Below are positions 17,118 to 25,306 of a stretch of DNA of 64,000 nt, piece after piece; within the stretch, counting starts at the first letter, position 1, and every line of letters starts with the position of its first letter. This DNA comes from Bradyrhizobium sp. Tv2a-2 (GTDB lineage: Bacteria; Pseudomonadota; Alphaproteobacteria; Rhizobiales; Xanthobacteraceae). The position numbers and the translations under genes were made by a program. The DNA is taken from NCBI RefSeq assembly GCF_000472425.1, contig NZ_AXAI01000015.1:1-64000 (forward strand), read 5' to 3'. The notes below the pieces were generated by a model. The model did not search any database. It saw only the letters and a program-made list of their open reading frames with translations, and had not been told where the DNA came from.

Positions 17118-17368
17118 GAAGAGCTCCCACAATATCCGTTCACACGCATTGCAAGGTTTTGCCGCAATTCGCGCGAGTTCCGTTCCTTGTAGCCGAGCGT
17201 GGAAGCCCTGCAAATGCAAGAGTTTCCGCAAGCCCTTGCAGATGTAACAATAAATTGCCTTAACTCGGGGCTTTCCAAGGCGGTGTGGCGCTCAAGTTAC
17301 AGCAATTCGCGCTCACGCTGTTAAGTACGCGGCTGGCCAGGGGGCCATCTAAAGGAATCGAACTGGAA

Positions 17369-18112
17369 ATGAATAAGAACTTCTTTTTTGTGACCGCGAG
17401 CATCGTTGCGCTTGGCGCGGCGGCGCCCGCATTTGGCGCGGACCTGGCAGCGCGCCATCAGATGTATACCAAGGCGCCGCCGGCTTCGGCCGCTCTCTAT
17501 GACTGGAGTGGCTTCTATATCGGTGGCAACGGCGGCTGGGGCAACAACAATAGTTCCTGGGATCTCGTAGGCGTCGGGCCGGAAGGGTCGCACGATGCGA
17601 ACGGCGCAACGGCTGGTGGGCAGATCGGCTATCGCTGGCAGATGGGCCAGCTCGTGTTCGGCGTTGAGGGCCAGGGCAACTGGGCCGACTTCAAGGGCTC
17701 GAATGCCAGCCTCGTAGCTCCGGGCTTCACCAACCACACCAAGACCGATGCATTCGGCTTGATCACCGGCCAGATCGGTTATGCGTTCAACAACGTGTTG
17801 CTCTACGCCAACGGCGGTGCTGCCGTGACCGGAAACAGCTACCGTGTGTTCGGGCCAGCCGGTGCCCTGGCCGCGACCGGCGGCGACGACACGCGTTGGG
17901 GCGGCGCAATCGGCGCTGGCGTCGAAGTCGGCTTCGCGCCGAACTGGTCGGTTGGCGTGCAGTACGATCACCTGTTCATGCAGGACTCGACGATCGGCTT
18001 CACCACCCCAGCCGGCTTTGCCTTTGCCAGCGATCGCATCAGCCAGGACATCGATGTCGTGACCGCGCGCATCAACTACAAGTTCGGCGGCCCGATCATC
18101 GGCAGGTACTGA
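17369..18112 (+). CDS. Omp25/RopB-like outer-membrane barrel protein
   Basis: 247 residues. The signal peptide ends FGA-DL and the mature protein begins with the family pattern YDWSGFYIGGNGGWG (beginning of the eight-stranded barrel) and ends INYKFGGP.IGRY with a C-terminal aromatic residue. Such proteins are the abundant small porin-like barrels of rhizobia. The start at MNKNFFF is chosen for the signal peptide; 28 upstream in-frame residues are not signal-like. A strong terminator lies about 80 bases downstream. Confidence 0.9.
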   Translation: MNKNFFFVTASIVALGAAAPAFGADLAARHQMYTKAPPASAALYDWSGFYIGGNGGWGNNNSSWDLVGVGPEGSHDANGATAGGQIGYRWQMGQLVFGVEGQGNWADFKGSNASLVAPGFTNHTKTDAFGLITGQIGYAFNNVLLYANGGAAVTGNSYRVFGPAGALAATGGDDTRWGGAIGAGVEVGFAPNWSVGVQYDHLFMQDSTIGFTTPAGFAFASDRISQDIDVVTARINYKFGGPIIGRY

Positions 18113-18168
18113 GCAAGTACTGAGCAACCACCGAGCAAGTACTGATCAGCCTCCCGGTCACGTACTGA
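18106..18168 (+). repeat. Short direct repeats after the barrel gene
   Basis: GTACTGAGCA-like units occur at the stop codon and again three times within about 60 bases (GTACTGAGCAA, GTACTGAGCAACCACCGAGC, AAGTACTGATCAG, CGTACTGATC). They add alternative stop codons after the gene and precede the terminator. Probably replication slippage; no function seen. Confidence 0.5.
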
Positions 18169-18193
18169 TCTTCGCTTTTCGAGCGGCGGATCG

Positions 18194-18223
18194 AAAAGCC
18201 CCGGCCCCTGGCCGGGGCTTTTT
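18194..18223 (+). terminator. Strong rho-independent terminator of the barrel gene
   Basis: GCCCCGGCC / GGCCGGGGC forms a 9-bp GC stem with a 3-base loop, flanked by AAAA and followed by TTTTT, which allows A-U extension of the stem. It ends the outer-membrane protein transcript. Confidence 0.92.
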
Positions 18224-18319
18224 CGTGCGAGGAAACAGCCGGTACATCGGTAATTTTACGGCGAGGACTTTTGATATGGCGCAAGGCCGGCCTGAGCCGG
18301 GGCCGTATTGATCTCTTCG

Positions 18320-18508
18320 ATGTTCGAGATGGTTATCGAAAAGCGCGGCCAGTTCCGGTGGGAGTGGCGAATCCGCGACCGTGCCGGGCAAATCCTGGCT
18401 CAAGGCTGGGAGGAGACCCGTAATGCTGCCAAATATCGCGGCGAGCGGGCGCTGTTCGAGCTTTTGCTCGTGCGCGTGCCAAGGCTGCAGCCGCCGCCGG
18501 CCGAATAA
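18320..18508 (+). CDS. Small hypothetical protein
   Basis: 62 residues, soluble and basic. The pattern FEMVIEKRGQFRWEWRIRD followed by GQILAQGWEETR resembles small DUF1508-like beta units (a single short repeat of sheet-sheet-helix), but I do not recognise the family with confidence. Start could be this ATG or one three codons later. It precedes the zinc-ribbon gene by 63 bases on the same strand. Confidence 0.55.
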   Translation: MFEMVIEKRGQFRWEWRIRDRAGQILAQGWEETRNAAKYRGERALFELLLVRVPRLQPPPAE

Positions 18509-18571
18509 CCGCGAATTCCACCGCCCCAATGGGTGGAAAAATTAAGGTGATGAGGTGCATATCTGTGCGCC

Positions 18572-18784
18572 ATGGCCAATACGATCTGGACCACAGAGGA
18601 ATTCACCTGCGAAAGCTGCGGGATGAATTACACCGCGACCAGAGAGGAACATCCGGACAAGCGCTCCGGGAGTTTCAGCTGCCGCATTTGCAACGCCGAG
18701 GTCCACTACTGGTCCGGCTATCATCATTTCTTCAATTGGCAGGCCGTCAGGTCGAAGGTGCCGGTTTTCGGCAAGAAGAAGTGA
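18572..18784 (+). CDS. Small zinc-ribbon protein
   Basis: 70 residues. Two CxxC knuckles (CESCGMNY and CRICNAEV) about 20 residues apart make a single zinc ribbon, followed by HYWSGYHHFFNW and a basic C-terminus GKKK. Compact one-domain proteins like this often bind nucleic acid or a partner protein, but no specific role can be assigned. It lies on the same strand as, and about 150 bases upstream of, the SOS-box mini-gene. Confidence 0.7.
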   Translation: MANTIWTTEEFTCESCGMNYTATREEHPDKRSGSFSCRICNAEVHYWSGYHHFFNWQAVRSKVPVFGKKK

Positions 18785-18876
18785 TAAATCCGCGGCTGGA
18801 ACCTTTCCAGGCGCCTAGTTCCGTTTCCGCCATTAACTAAGCTGAGCCGTTTTCGAGGCGGCTCCGCCGCGCACTC

Positions 18877-18882
18877 TTGACG
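18877..18882 (+). promoter_or_regulatory. Putative -35 element of the SOS-controlled mini-gene
   Basis: TTGACG lies just upstream of the two SOS boxes; a -10-like AATGTT begins 18 bases later within the inter-box segment. LexA bound at either box would cover this promoter. Confidence 0.5.
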
Positions 18883-18885
18883 CTA

Positions 18886-18918
18886 GAACAAAATGGGAAC
18901 AATGTTCGCTGTATGTTC
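18886..18918 (+). promoter_or_regulatory. Two LexA (SOS) boxes in inverted orientation
   Basis: GAAC-N7-GAAC at 18886-18900 and GTTC-N7-GTTC at 18904-18918 are exact matches to the alphaproteobacterial SOS box (GTTC-N7-GTTC) on opposite strands, separated by three bases. The last base is 22 bases before the ATG of the 32-residue gene. lexA itself is in this window. Confidence 0.85.
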
Positions 18919-18940
18919 TAGTTATAAAGGGAGCAGAACA

Positions 18941-19039
18941 ATGTTGCGGATCTTTGTTGAAGAAGCGGCTGCGCTGGCCTCGATCACGCTGTTTATCGGG
19001 ATGATTGCGGTCTGGGCGCAGCTGATTTCCGCGCTGTGA
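18941..19039 (+). CDS. 32-residue SOS-controlled membrane mini-protein, possible division inhibitor
   Basis: The frame begins MLRIFVEEAAALAS, continues with a hydrophobic run, contains a central MIAVWAQL and ends SAL. That is one acidic N-terminal turn plus one transmembrane helix (about residues 11-30). An AAAGGGAG ribosome site sits seven bases before the ATG. Two exact SOS boxes overlap the promoter. The size, topology and control resemble Caulobacter SidA, a roughly 29-residue inner-membrane inhibitor of cell division induced by DNA damage. Homology is not shown; the match is by architecture. dnaE1 follows 176 bases later on the same strand and could be partly co-transcribed. Confidence 0.7.
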   Translation: MLRIFVEEAAALASITLFIGMIAVWAQLISAL

Positions 19040-19215
19040 CAGCAACTTGCCTGATACGCTGGGGAAAAGCAGGACGGCGGGTCCAAACCGCGCAGCATGC
19101 GTGGACTCTTTCGTCTTGCGCCCCCACGATAAGGTGAGCGAGTCGGTTGAGGCGAGACGCCTCGATCTCAGGCCGGTCGCGAGAACCCACGATCCGAGCT
19201 TCCGCAACCTGCACC

Positions 19216-22200
19216 ATGTCCAGCGCCGGCTTTGTCCATCTTCACGTCCATTCCGCCTATTCCCTGCTGAAGGGCTCGATCAAGATTGCCAAGCTCGGCG
19301 AGCTTGCCAAGGCCGACCGCCAGCCCGCGCTGGCGCTGACCGACACCGACAACATGTTCGGGGCGTTGGAATTCTCCGACAAGATGGCCGGCTACGGCAT
19401 CCAGCCGATCGTCGGCTGCGAGCTCGCGGTCGATTTCGGCGATACGGATCCGAACGCACGCAATGCGACTGCCGTTGCGGCGCCGGCGCGAATCGTTTTG
19501 CTGGCCGCGCGGGAGGAAGGCTATCGCCACCTGATGCGGCTGAATTCACGGGCGTTTCTGGAAACGCCCACGCATCAGGCGCCGCACATCAAGTTCGATT
19601 GGTTGAACGAGGGCGTCGAAGGCCTGATCGCGCTCACCGGCGGGCCAGACGGGCCGGTTTCGCTCGCGCTCCAGCACGACCAGCAGGCGCTGGCGGCGCA
19701 GCGCTGCGAGCGGCTGGCGCGCCTGTTCGGCGATCGCCTCTATGTCGAGCTGCAGCGTCACGGCATCGACAGGGAGCGCCGCATCGAAGGCGGGCTGATC
19801 GATATCGCCTATGATAAGGGCCTGCCGCTGGTGGCGACCAACGAGCCTTATTTTGCCGCGAGCGACGATTATGAAGCGCATGACGCGTTGCTCTGCATTG
19901 CCGGCGGCCATCTGATCGCCGACGCCGAACGACATCAGCTGACGAACGATCATCGCTTCAAGACGCGTGCCGAGATGGCGGTGCTGTTTGCCGACATTCC
20001 GGAGGCGCTCGCCTCGACCATCGAGATCGCCGAGCGCTGCTCGTTCCGCCCGCGAACGCGCAAGCCCATCCTGCCGTTGTTTACGGTCGGCGCCGGCTCG
20101 AGCGCCGAGGATGCTGTAACCGCCGAGGCCGCCGAACTGAAGCGCCAGGCGGAAGAGGGCCTGCGGCGGCGGCTGACCGTGCATGGCATGGCGCCCGGCA
20201 TGACGGACGAGGACTACCAGAAGCGGCTGGCCTTCGAGCTCGACGTCATCACCCGCATGAAATATGCGGGCTACTTCCTGATCGTGTCGGACTTCATCAA
20301 ATGGGCCAAGGCGCACGACATTCCGGTCGGTCCGGGCCGCGGTTCCGGCGCGGGTTCCCTGGTTGCCTGGGTGCTCACCATCACCGACCTCGACCCGATG
20401 CGTTTTGGGCTGCTGTTCGAGCGCTTCCTCAATCCGGAACGCGTGTCGATGCCGGACTTCGACATCGACTTCTGCCAAGACCGGCGCGGCGAGGTGATCT
20501 CCTATGTGCAGCAGCGCTACGGCCGCGACCAGGTAGCCCAGATCATCACCTTCGGTACGCTGCAGGCGCGCGGAGTGTTGCGCGACGTCGGCCGCGTGCT
20601 GCAGATGCCGTATGGGCAGGTCGACAAGCTGACAAAGCTCGTGCCGCAGAATCCGGCAGCGCCGATCACGCTTGCGGCTGCGATCGAGGGCGAGCCCAAG
20701 CTGCAGGCGTTCCGCGACGAGGACCCCGTGGTGGCGCGCGCCTTCGATATCGCGATGCGCCTGGAGGGATTGACGCGGCATGCCTCGACGCACGCCGCCG
20801 GCATCGTGATCGGCGATCGTCCCTTGAGCGAGCTCGTGCCGCTCTACCGCGATCCCAAATCCGACATGCCGGTCACCCAGTTCAACATGAAATGGGTCGA
20901 GCCGGCAGGACTCGTCAAATTCGACTTCCTCGGCCTGAAGACGCTGACCGTGCTCGACGTCGCGGTGAAGCTGCTCAAGCAGCGCAACATCGATGTCGAT
21001 CTGGCGACGACGGCGATCGACGACGCACCAAGTTACCAGATGCTGGCGCGCGGCGATGTGGTCGGCGTGTTCCAGGTTGAAAGCCAGGGCATGCGGCGGG
21101 CGCTGATCGACATGCGGCCCGACCGGTTCGAGGACATCATCGCGCTCGTTGCGCTCTACCGCCCGGGCCCGATGGCCAATATCCCGACCTATTGCGCGCG
21201 CAAGCATGGCGAGGAGGAACCGGAATATCTGCACCCGCTGCTCGAGCCGATCCTGAAGGAGACCTTCGGCGTCATCATCTACCAGGAGCAGGTGATGCAG
21301 ATCGCGCAAGTGATGGCCGGCTATTCGCTCGGCGATGCCGACCTGCTGCGCCGCGCGATGGGCAAAAAGATCCGCGCCGAGATGGAGAAGCAGCGAGCTA
21401 TCTTCGTGGCCGGCTCGGTCAAGAACGGCGTGCCCAAAGGGCAGGCGGAGACGATCTTCGAGCTGCTCGCGAAATTCGCCGACTACGGCTTCAACAAGAG
21501 CCACGCCGCAGCCTACGCGCTGGTGTCCTATCATACCGCCTTTATGAAGGCGCATTATCCGGTGGAGTTCATCGCGGCGTCCATGACGCTCGACCTCAAC
21601 AACACCGACAAGCTGAGCGAATTCCGCAGCGAGGCACAGCGGCTGGGCATCAAGGTCGAGCCGCCTTCGATCAATCACTCCGGCGCCACTTTCGAAGTCA
21701 GCGAGGGCAAAATCCATTATGCGTTGGCCGCGCTGAAGGGCGTCGGTCCGCAGGCCGTCGAGCAGATCGTGGAGGAACGACGCAGGAAGGGTCCGTTCAC
21801 CTCGCTCGCCGATTTTGCCAGCCGAGTCTCGCCGCGCGCCATCAACAAGCGGATCATCGAGAGCCTGGCGGCGGCCGGAGCGTTCGATGTGCTTGAGAAG
21901 AACCGTGCACGGGTGTTCGCCGGCGCCGACGCGATCCTTGCCGCCTGCCAGCGCAGTCATGAGGCGGCAAGCAGCGGGCAGAACGACATGTTCGGCAACG
22001 CCGCCGATGCGCCGACCATCATCCTGCCGCAGGTCGAGCCCTGGCTGCCGGCCGAGCGGCTGCGCCGAGAATACGACGCCATCGGCTTCTTCCTGTCCGG
22101 CCATCCTCTGGACGACTACGCGACCGTGCTCAAGCGCCTGCGGGTGCAATCATGGGCCGAGTTCTCCCGCGCGGTGAAGACTGGCGCCACCGCAGGCAAG

Positions 22201-22722
22201 GTCGCTGCCACCGTGGTATCGCGCATGGAACGGCGCACCAAGACCGGCAACAAGATGGGCATCATCGGCCTGTCCGATCCGACCGGCCATTTCGAGGCGG
22301 TGCTGTTCTCGGAAGGTCTTGCGCAATATCGCGACCTGCTGGAACCCGGCGGGGCCGTGCTGCTGCAGCTGGGAGCCGAGCTGCAAGGCGAGGATGTGCG
22401 TGCGCGCGTGCTGCATGCCGAGCCGCTGGATGATGCCGCCGCCAAGACCCAGAAAGGGCTGCGCATCTTCCTGCGCGACACCAAGCCGCTCGATTCGATC
22501 GCGCGGCGCCTTGCGGGAGGCGAGGGCGCGCCCGCCAATGGCGGCGCGGTCAAGGGACCGGCGCCTGGCCCGCGCAATGGCGAGGGCGAGGTCAGCCTGG
22601 TCATGATGCTTGACCTCGAAACCGAGATCGAACTGAAGCTGCCCGGCCGCTTCAAAGTCTCGCCGCAGATCGCCGGCGCCATCAAGGCGGTGTCAGGCGT
22701 GGTCGATGTGCAGCAGCTCTAA
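19216..22722 (+). CDS. dnaE: DNA polymerase III alpha subunit (replicative)
   Basis: 1168 residues. The N-terminal PHP domain starts FVHLHVHSAYSLLKG. The catalytic motif PDFDIDF gives Asp414 and Asp416, followed by CQDRRGE. C-terminal HhH and OB-fold (TAGKVAATVVSRMERRTK..) regions are present. This is the replicative DnaE1, not the error-prone DnaE2/ImuC, which starts differently and normally sits with imuA-imuB. I chose the ATG at MSSAGFVHLHVH for family fit; 23 further upstream residues are open. A Pro/Gly-rich insert near residues 1100-1130 is unremarkable. Confidence 0.97.
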   Translation: MSSAGFVHLHVHSAYSLLKGSIKIAKLGELAKADRQPALALTDTDNMFGALEFSDKMAGYGIQPIVGCELAVDFGDTDPNARNATAVAAPARIVLLAAREEGYRHLMRLNSRAFLETPTHQAPHIKFDWLNEGVEGLIALTGGPDGPVSLALQHDQQALAAQRCERLARLFGDRLYVELQRHGIDRERRIEGGLIDIAYDKGLPLVATNEPYFAASDDYEAHDALLCIAGGHLIADAERHQLTNDHRFKTRAEMAVLFADIPEALASTIEIAERCSFRPRTRKPILPLFTVGAGSSAEDAVTAEAAELKRQAEEGLRRRLTVHGMAPGMTDEDYQKRLAFELDVITRMKYAGYFLIVSDFIKWAKAHDIPVGPGRGSGAGSLVAWVLTITDLDPMRFGLLFERFLNPERVSMPDFDIDFCQDRRGEVISYVQQRYGRDQVAQIITFGTLQARGVLRDVGRVLQMPYGQVDKLTKLVPQNPAAPITLAAAIEGEPKLQAFRDEDPVVARAFDIAMRLEGLTRHASTHAAGIVIGDRPLSELVPLYRDPKSDMPVTQFNMKWVEPAGLVKFDFLGLKTLTVLDVAVKLLKQRNIDVDLATTAIDDAPSYQMLARGDVVGVFQVESQGMRRALIDMRPDRFEDIIALVALYRPGPMANIPTYCARKHGEEEPEYLHPLLEPILKETFGVIIYQEQVMQIAQVMAGYSLGDADLLRRAMGKKIRAEMEKQRAIFVAGSVKNGVPKGQAETIFELLAKFADYGFNKSHAAAYALVSYHTAFMKAHYPVEFIAASMTLDLNNTDKLSEFRSEAQRLGIKVEPPSINHSGATFEVSEGKIHYALAALKGVGPQAVEQIVEERRRKGPFTSLADFASRVSPRAINKRIIESLAAAGAFDVLEKNRARVFAGADAILAACQRSHEAASSGQNDMFGNAADAPTIILPQVEPWLPAERLRREYDAIGFFLSGHPLDDYATVLKRLRVQSWAEFSRAVKTGATAGKVAATVVSRMERRTKTGNKMGIIGLSDPTGHFEAVLFSEGLAQYRDLLEPGGAVLLQLGAELQGEDVRARVLHAEPLDDAAAKTQKGLRIFLRDTKPLDSIARRLAGGEGAPANGGAVKGPAPGPRNGEGEVSLVMMLDLETEIELKLPGRFKVSPQIAGAIKAVSGVVDVQQL

Positions 22723-22874
22723 GCTGCGCGGCGCTGTGACAGCGCCGTGACCGTGCCGACAAAGGTGGTGCGCAAGCAAGGCTTGCCGATGGCGCCCGGC
22801 TGGACGAAAATCGGATCGCTGCGGCGAGGCCGCTCGGCGCGAGGGGCGGATCGGCGAATGATCAGGGGGACTGC

Positions 22875-24203
22875 TTGATTGTGTCCGTTGCGGGCATCGC
22901 CCGCGCGCTTGGATTGCTGCTGTTGACCGGCGCGATCGCAGGCACCTTCACAGAGGCCGCAAAGGCTCAACCTTCGGCTGCCGAGGCGATCTATGCGAGC
23001 GCGCCGCCGCGGCTATTGCAGATCCGCACTCTCGTCGCGGACGCCGGGCGGCAGACCTCGAACGGGTCAGGGTTTCTGGTCTCCGCCGACGGGCTTGCGA
23101 TCACCAATTATCACGTTGTCGCCCAGGTCGCGCTCGAGCCGAAGACCTACCGGCTTGAATATGTCGCAGCCGACGGCAGCCAGGGCGCCGCCACGCTCGT
23201 CGATGTCGATCTGCCCGACGACCTCGCCATCATCCGCATCGACAAGCATGACGCGCCGTACTTCTCCTTCGACGAGAAGGCTATGGGCGGCGAATTGCCC
23301 AAGGGCGAGCGCCTCTATTCGATGGGCAATCCGCTCGACCTCGGCTTCACCATCGTCGAGGGTACCTATAACGGGCTGGTCGAGCACAGCTACAATGAAC
23401 GCCTGCACTTCACCGGCGCGCTCAACCCGGGCATGAGCGGGGGGCCCGCGGTCACGGCCGACGGCCGTGTGGTCGGCATCAATGTCGCCACGCGCCGCGG
23501 CGGGCAGCTGATCAGCTTCCTGGTGCCAGCGCGCTTCGCCGCCACGCTTCTGGAGCGGGCGCGCGCGCAAGCTGCGGCCGCGCCCGATTTGCATGACGCG
23601 GTCGGACGGCAGCTGACGGCGTGGCGCTCGGCGCTCTACAAGGCGCTGGAAAAGGACGGCTTTCGTGAAACCGCGCTCGGCCCGTACCGCGCGCCGGAAA
23701 CGCAGGCGCAATGGTTCAATTGCTGGGCCTCGACCAACGCCGGTGCAACGCCGGCGCCGCGCGCCAGCATCAATTCGACGAGCTGCACCAGCGACACCGG
23801 CCTGTTCGTCGCCGCCGATCTCAACACCGGGACGGTGCAGATCACGCATTCCTTTGCCAAGACCATCGACCTCAACCAGTTCCAGTTTGCGACCGTGCTG
23901 ACCCAGCTGAGCCAGCCGCGTCTCGTCGGCGGCGGTCCATTCCGCAAATGGTACAGCCGCGAGCGCTGCCAGGAGGACTTTGTCAGCATCGCCACTGCGC
24001 CCGATCATCCGCCGCTGCGGGTGATCTGGTGCGCACAGGCCTATCGCGAGTTCGAGGGGCTCTATGATGTGGCGCTGATCGCCGTCACCCAGGATCATAA
24101 TGATGAGGCCCTGGTGTCGCGATTGAGCATGCAGGCCGTCGGCTACGATGATGCGATGGCGCTCGGCCGGCGCTTTCTTGAAGCAGTGCAAGTGTCCAAA
24201 TGA
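22875..24203 (+). CDS. Secreted trypsin-like serine protease
   Basis: 442 residues. A signal peptide ends near AAKAQP. The trypsin-like fold has the full triad: His80 in TNYHVV, Asp116 in PDDLAIIRI and Ser188 in NPGMSGGP. There is no PDZ domain; the C-terminal half (about 230-442) is an unrecognised region with several Cys (FNCWAST, SCTSD, ERCQED, IWCAQ). No ATG fits; TTG here, or GTG two codons on, follows an AGGGGG site. Its stop overlaps the next start (ATGA), so it is coupled to the FHA protein. Periplasmic location expected. Confidence 0.8.
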   Translation: MIVSVAGIARALGLLLLTGAIAGTFTEAAKAQPSAAEAIYASAPPRLLQIRTLVADAGRQTSNGSGFLVSADGLAITNYHVVAQVALEPKTYRLEYVAADGSQGAATLVDVDLPDDLAIIRIDKHDAPYFSFDEKAMGGELPKGERLYSMGNPLDLGFTIVEGTYNGLVEHSYNERLHFTGALNPGMSGGPAVTADGRVVGINVATRRGGQLISFLVPARFAATLLERARAQAAAAPDLHDAVGRQLTAWRSALYKALEKDGFRETALGPYRAPETQAQWFNCWASTNAGATPAPRASINSTSCTSDTGLFVAADLNTGTVQITHSFAKTIDLNQFQFATVLTQLSQPRLVGGGPFRKWYSRERCQEDFVSIATAPDHPPLRVIWCAQAYREFEGLYDVALIAVTQDHNDEALVSRLSMQAVGYDDAMALGRRFLEAVQVSK

Positions 24204-25165
24204 TCTGGGTCGAGATTCTATCGCGTCACCGCGACATCGCAAGCCGGCATCGCTTTCCCGGTCCGGAAGTCAGTATCGGCCGCGGCTATGACAATGACGT
24301 CATTGTCGACGACCCCTATGTGGCGGCGCGGCACCTGCGCGTGTTCCGCGACGACGCCGGGCGTCTGGTCGCCGAGGATCTCGGCAGCACCAACGGCACC
24401 TTCCTCGATGGCAACAAGACCCGCCTTCCGCGCATCCTCTTGGACGGCCAGCAGCCGATTCGCATCGGCCAGACCTTCCTGCGCGTCCGCGAGCCCGGCC
24501 ACGCGGTCGAGCCCGAACGGGTGGCGCCGCAACGCTGGCATATCCTGCCCGTTGTCGCGGCCGTCTTGTTCGGCGCGGCGGTGTTGGGGCTCGAGGCGCT
24601 GACCGTCTGGTTCGGCCAGGTCGTCGAACCGCGCGCGTTGAACTATCTGACCCCGCTGTTGTCGGCCTGCGGCGCGATCCTGACATGGGTCGGGATGTGG
24701 GCGCTGCTGTCGCGGATTTTCGCAGGCCGCTCGCACTTCTTCCGCCATCTCCTGATCGCACTGTCGGGCGCCTTCGCGCTGTCCTTCTACGGCGAATTTG
24801 CGAAATACCTCGCTTTCGCCTGGACCAGGCCGGTCGCCGGTACCTACGAATACGTCGCAATATGGATCATCGTCGCGGCTGTCTGCTTTTTTCATTTGCG
24901 CGAGGTCGGGTCCACACGGCTATGGCTGAAGGGCGCGCTGGTAGCGGCGCTGCTGGTCGTCGCTATATCCGTACAGACCTTGCAGCGTTCCCAGGCGCTG
25001 TCCGATTCGGGCCGCCAGACCACACTGCACATCCTGCTGCCGCCGTCCTTGCGTGCCGTGCCCTATCGCAGCGAGGCCGATTTCTTCGGGGCGGTGGGAG
25101 ATCTCAAGGCGACGCTTGATCGCGATCGCGCTCAAACCGGGCCGAGCCCAGGCCAAACGCCCTGA
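24200..25165 (+). CDS. FHA-domain multi-span membrane protein
   Basis: 321 residues. Residues 1-95 form a forkhead-associated domain (SIGRGYDNDVIVDD, RHLRV, LGSTNGTFLDG), normally a phosphothreonine reader; the usual Ser before the His is replaced by Ala (VAARHL). Then come about five or six transmembrane segments (about 114-285) and a short soluble tail. It starts inside the stop of the protease gene. The FHA domain should face the cytoplasm and the protease the periplasm, so this may be a trans-membrane signalling pair. No kinase is in the window. Confidence 0.85.
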   Translation: MIWVEILSRHRDIASRHRFPGPEVSIGRGYDNDVIVDDPYVAARHLRVFRDDAGRLVAEDLGSTNGTFLDGNKTRLPRILLDGQQPIRIGQTFLRVREPGHAVEPERVAPQRWHILPVVAAVLFGAAVLGLEALTVWFGQVVEPRALNYLTPLLSACGAILTWVGMWALLSRIFAGRSHFFRHLLIALSGAFALSFYGEFAKYLAFAWTRPVAGTYEYVAIWIIVAAVCFFHLREVGSTRLWLKGALVAALLVVAISVQTLQRSQALSDSGRQTTLHILLPPSLRAVPYRSEADFFGAVGDLKATLDRDRAQTGPSPGQTP

Positions 25166-25306
25166 GACCAGCAGGTCGAGTTCCAGTTTCCATGCGGTTC
25201 GTCACCGCGCTGCCTTAATGCTCGCTCTTTCTGTTCAACGAGCATTCAGGTATCGCTGTGCTCAATATCACGCGGAAATTTCAAACCCAGAAGAAGGCGT
25301 CAAGCC

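Noticed and set aside
19546..22149. An 867-codon open frame on the minus strand
   Set aside because: It lies entirely antisense to dnaE and has the His/Arg/Asp-rich composition of a mirror frame in high-GC DNA; no domain.
19216..22722. Possibility that dnaE is the error-prone DnaE2 because SOS boxes are nearby
   Set aside because: The N-terminus and length fit DnaE1, and imuA/imuB are absent; the boxes belong to the small gene in between.
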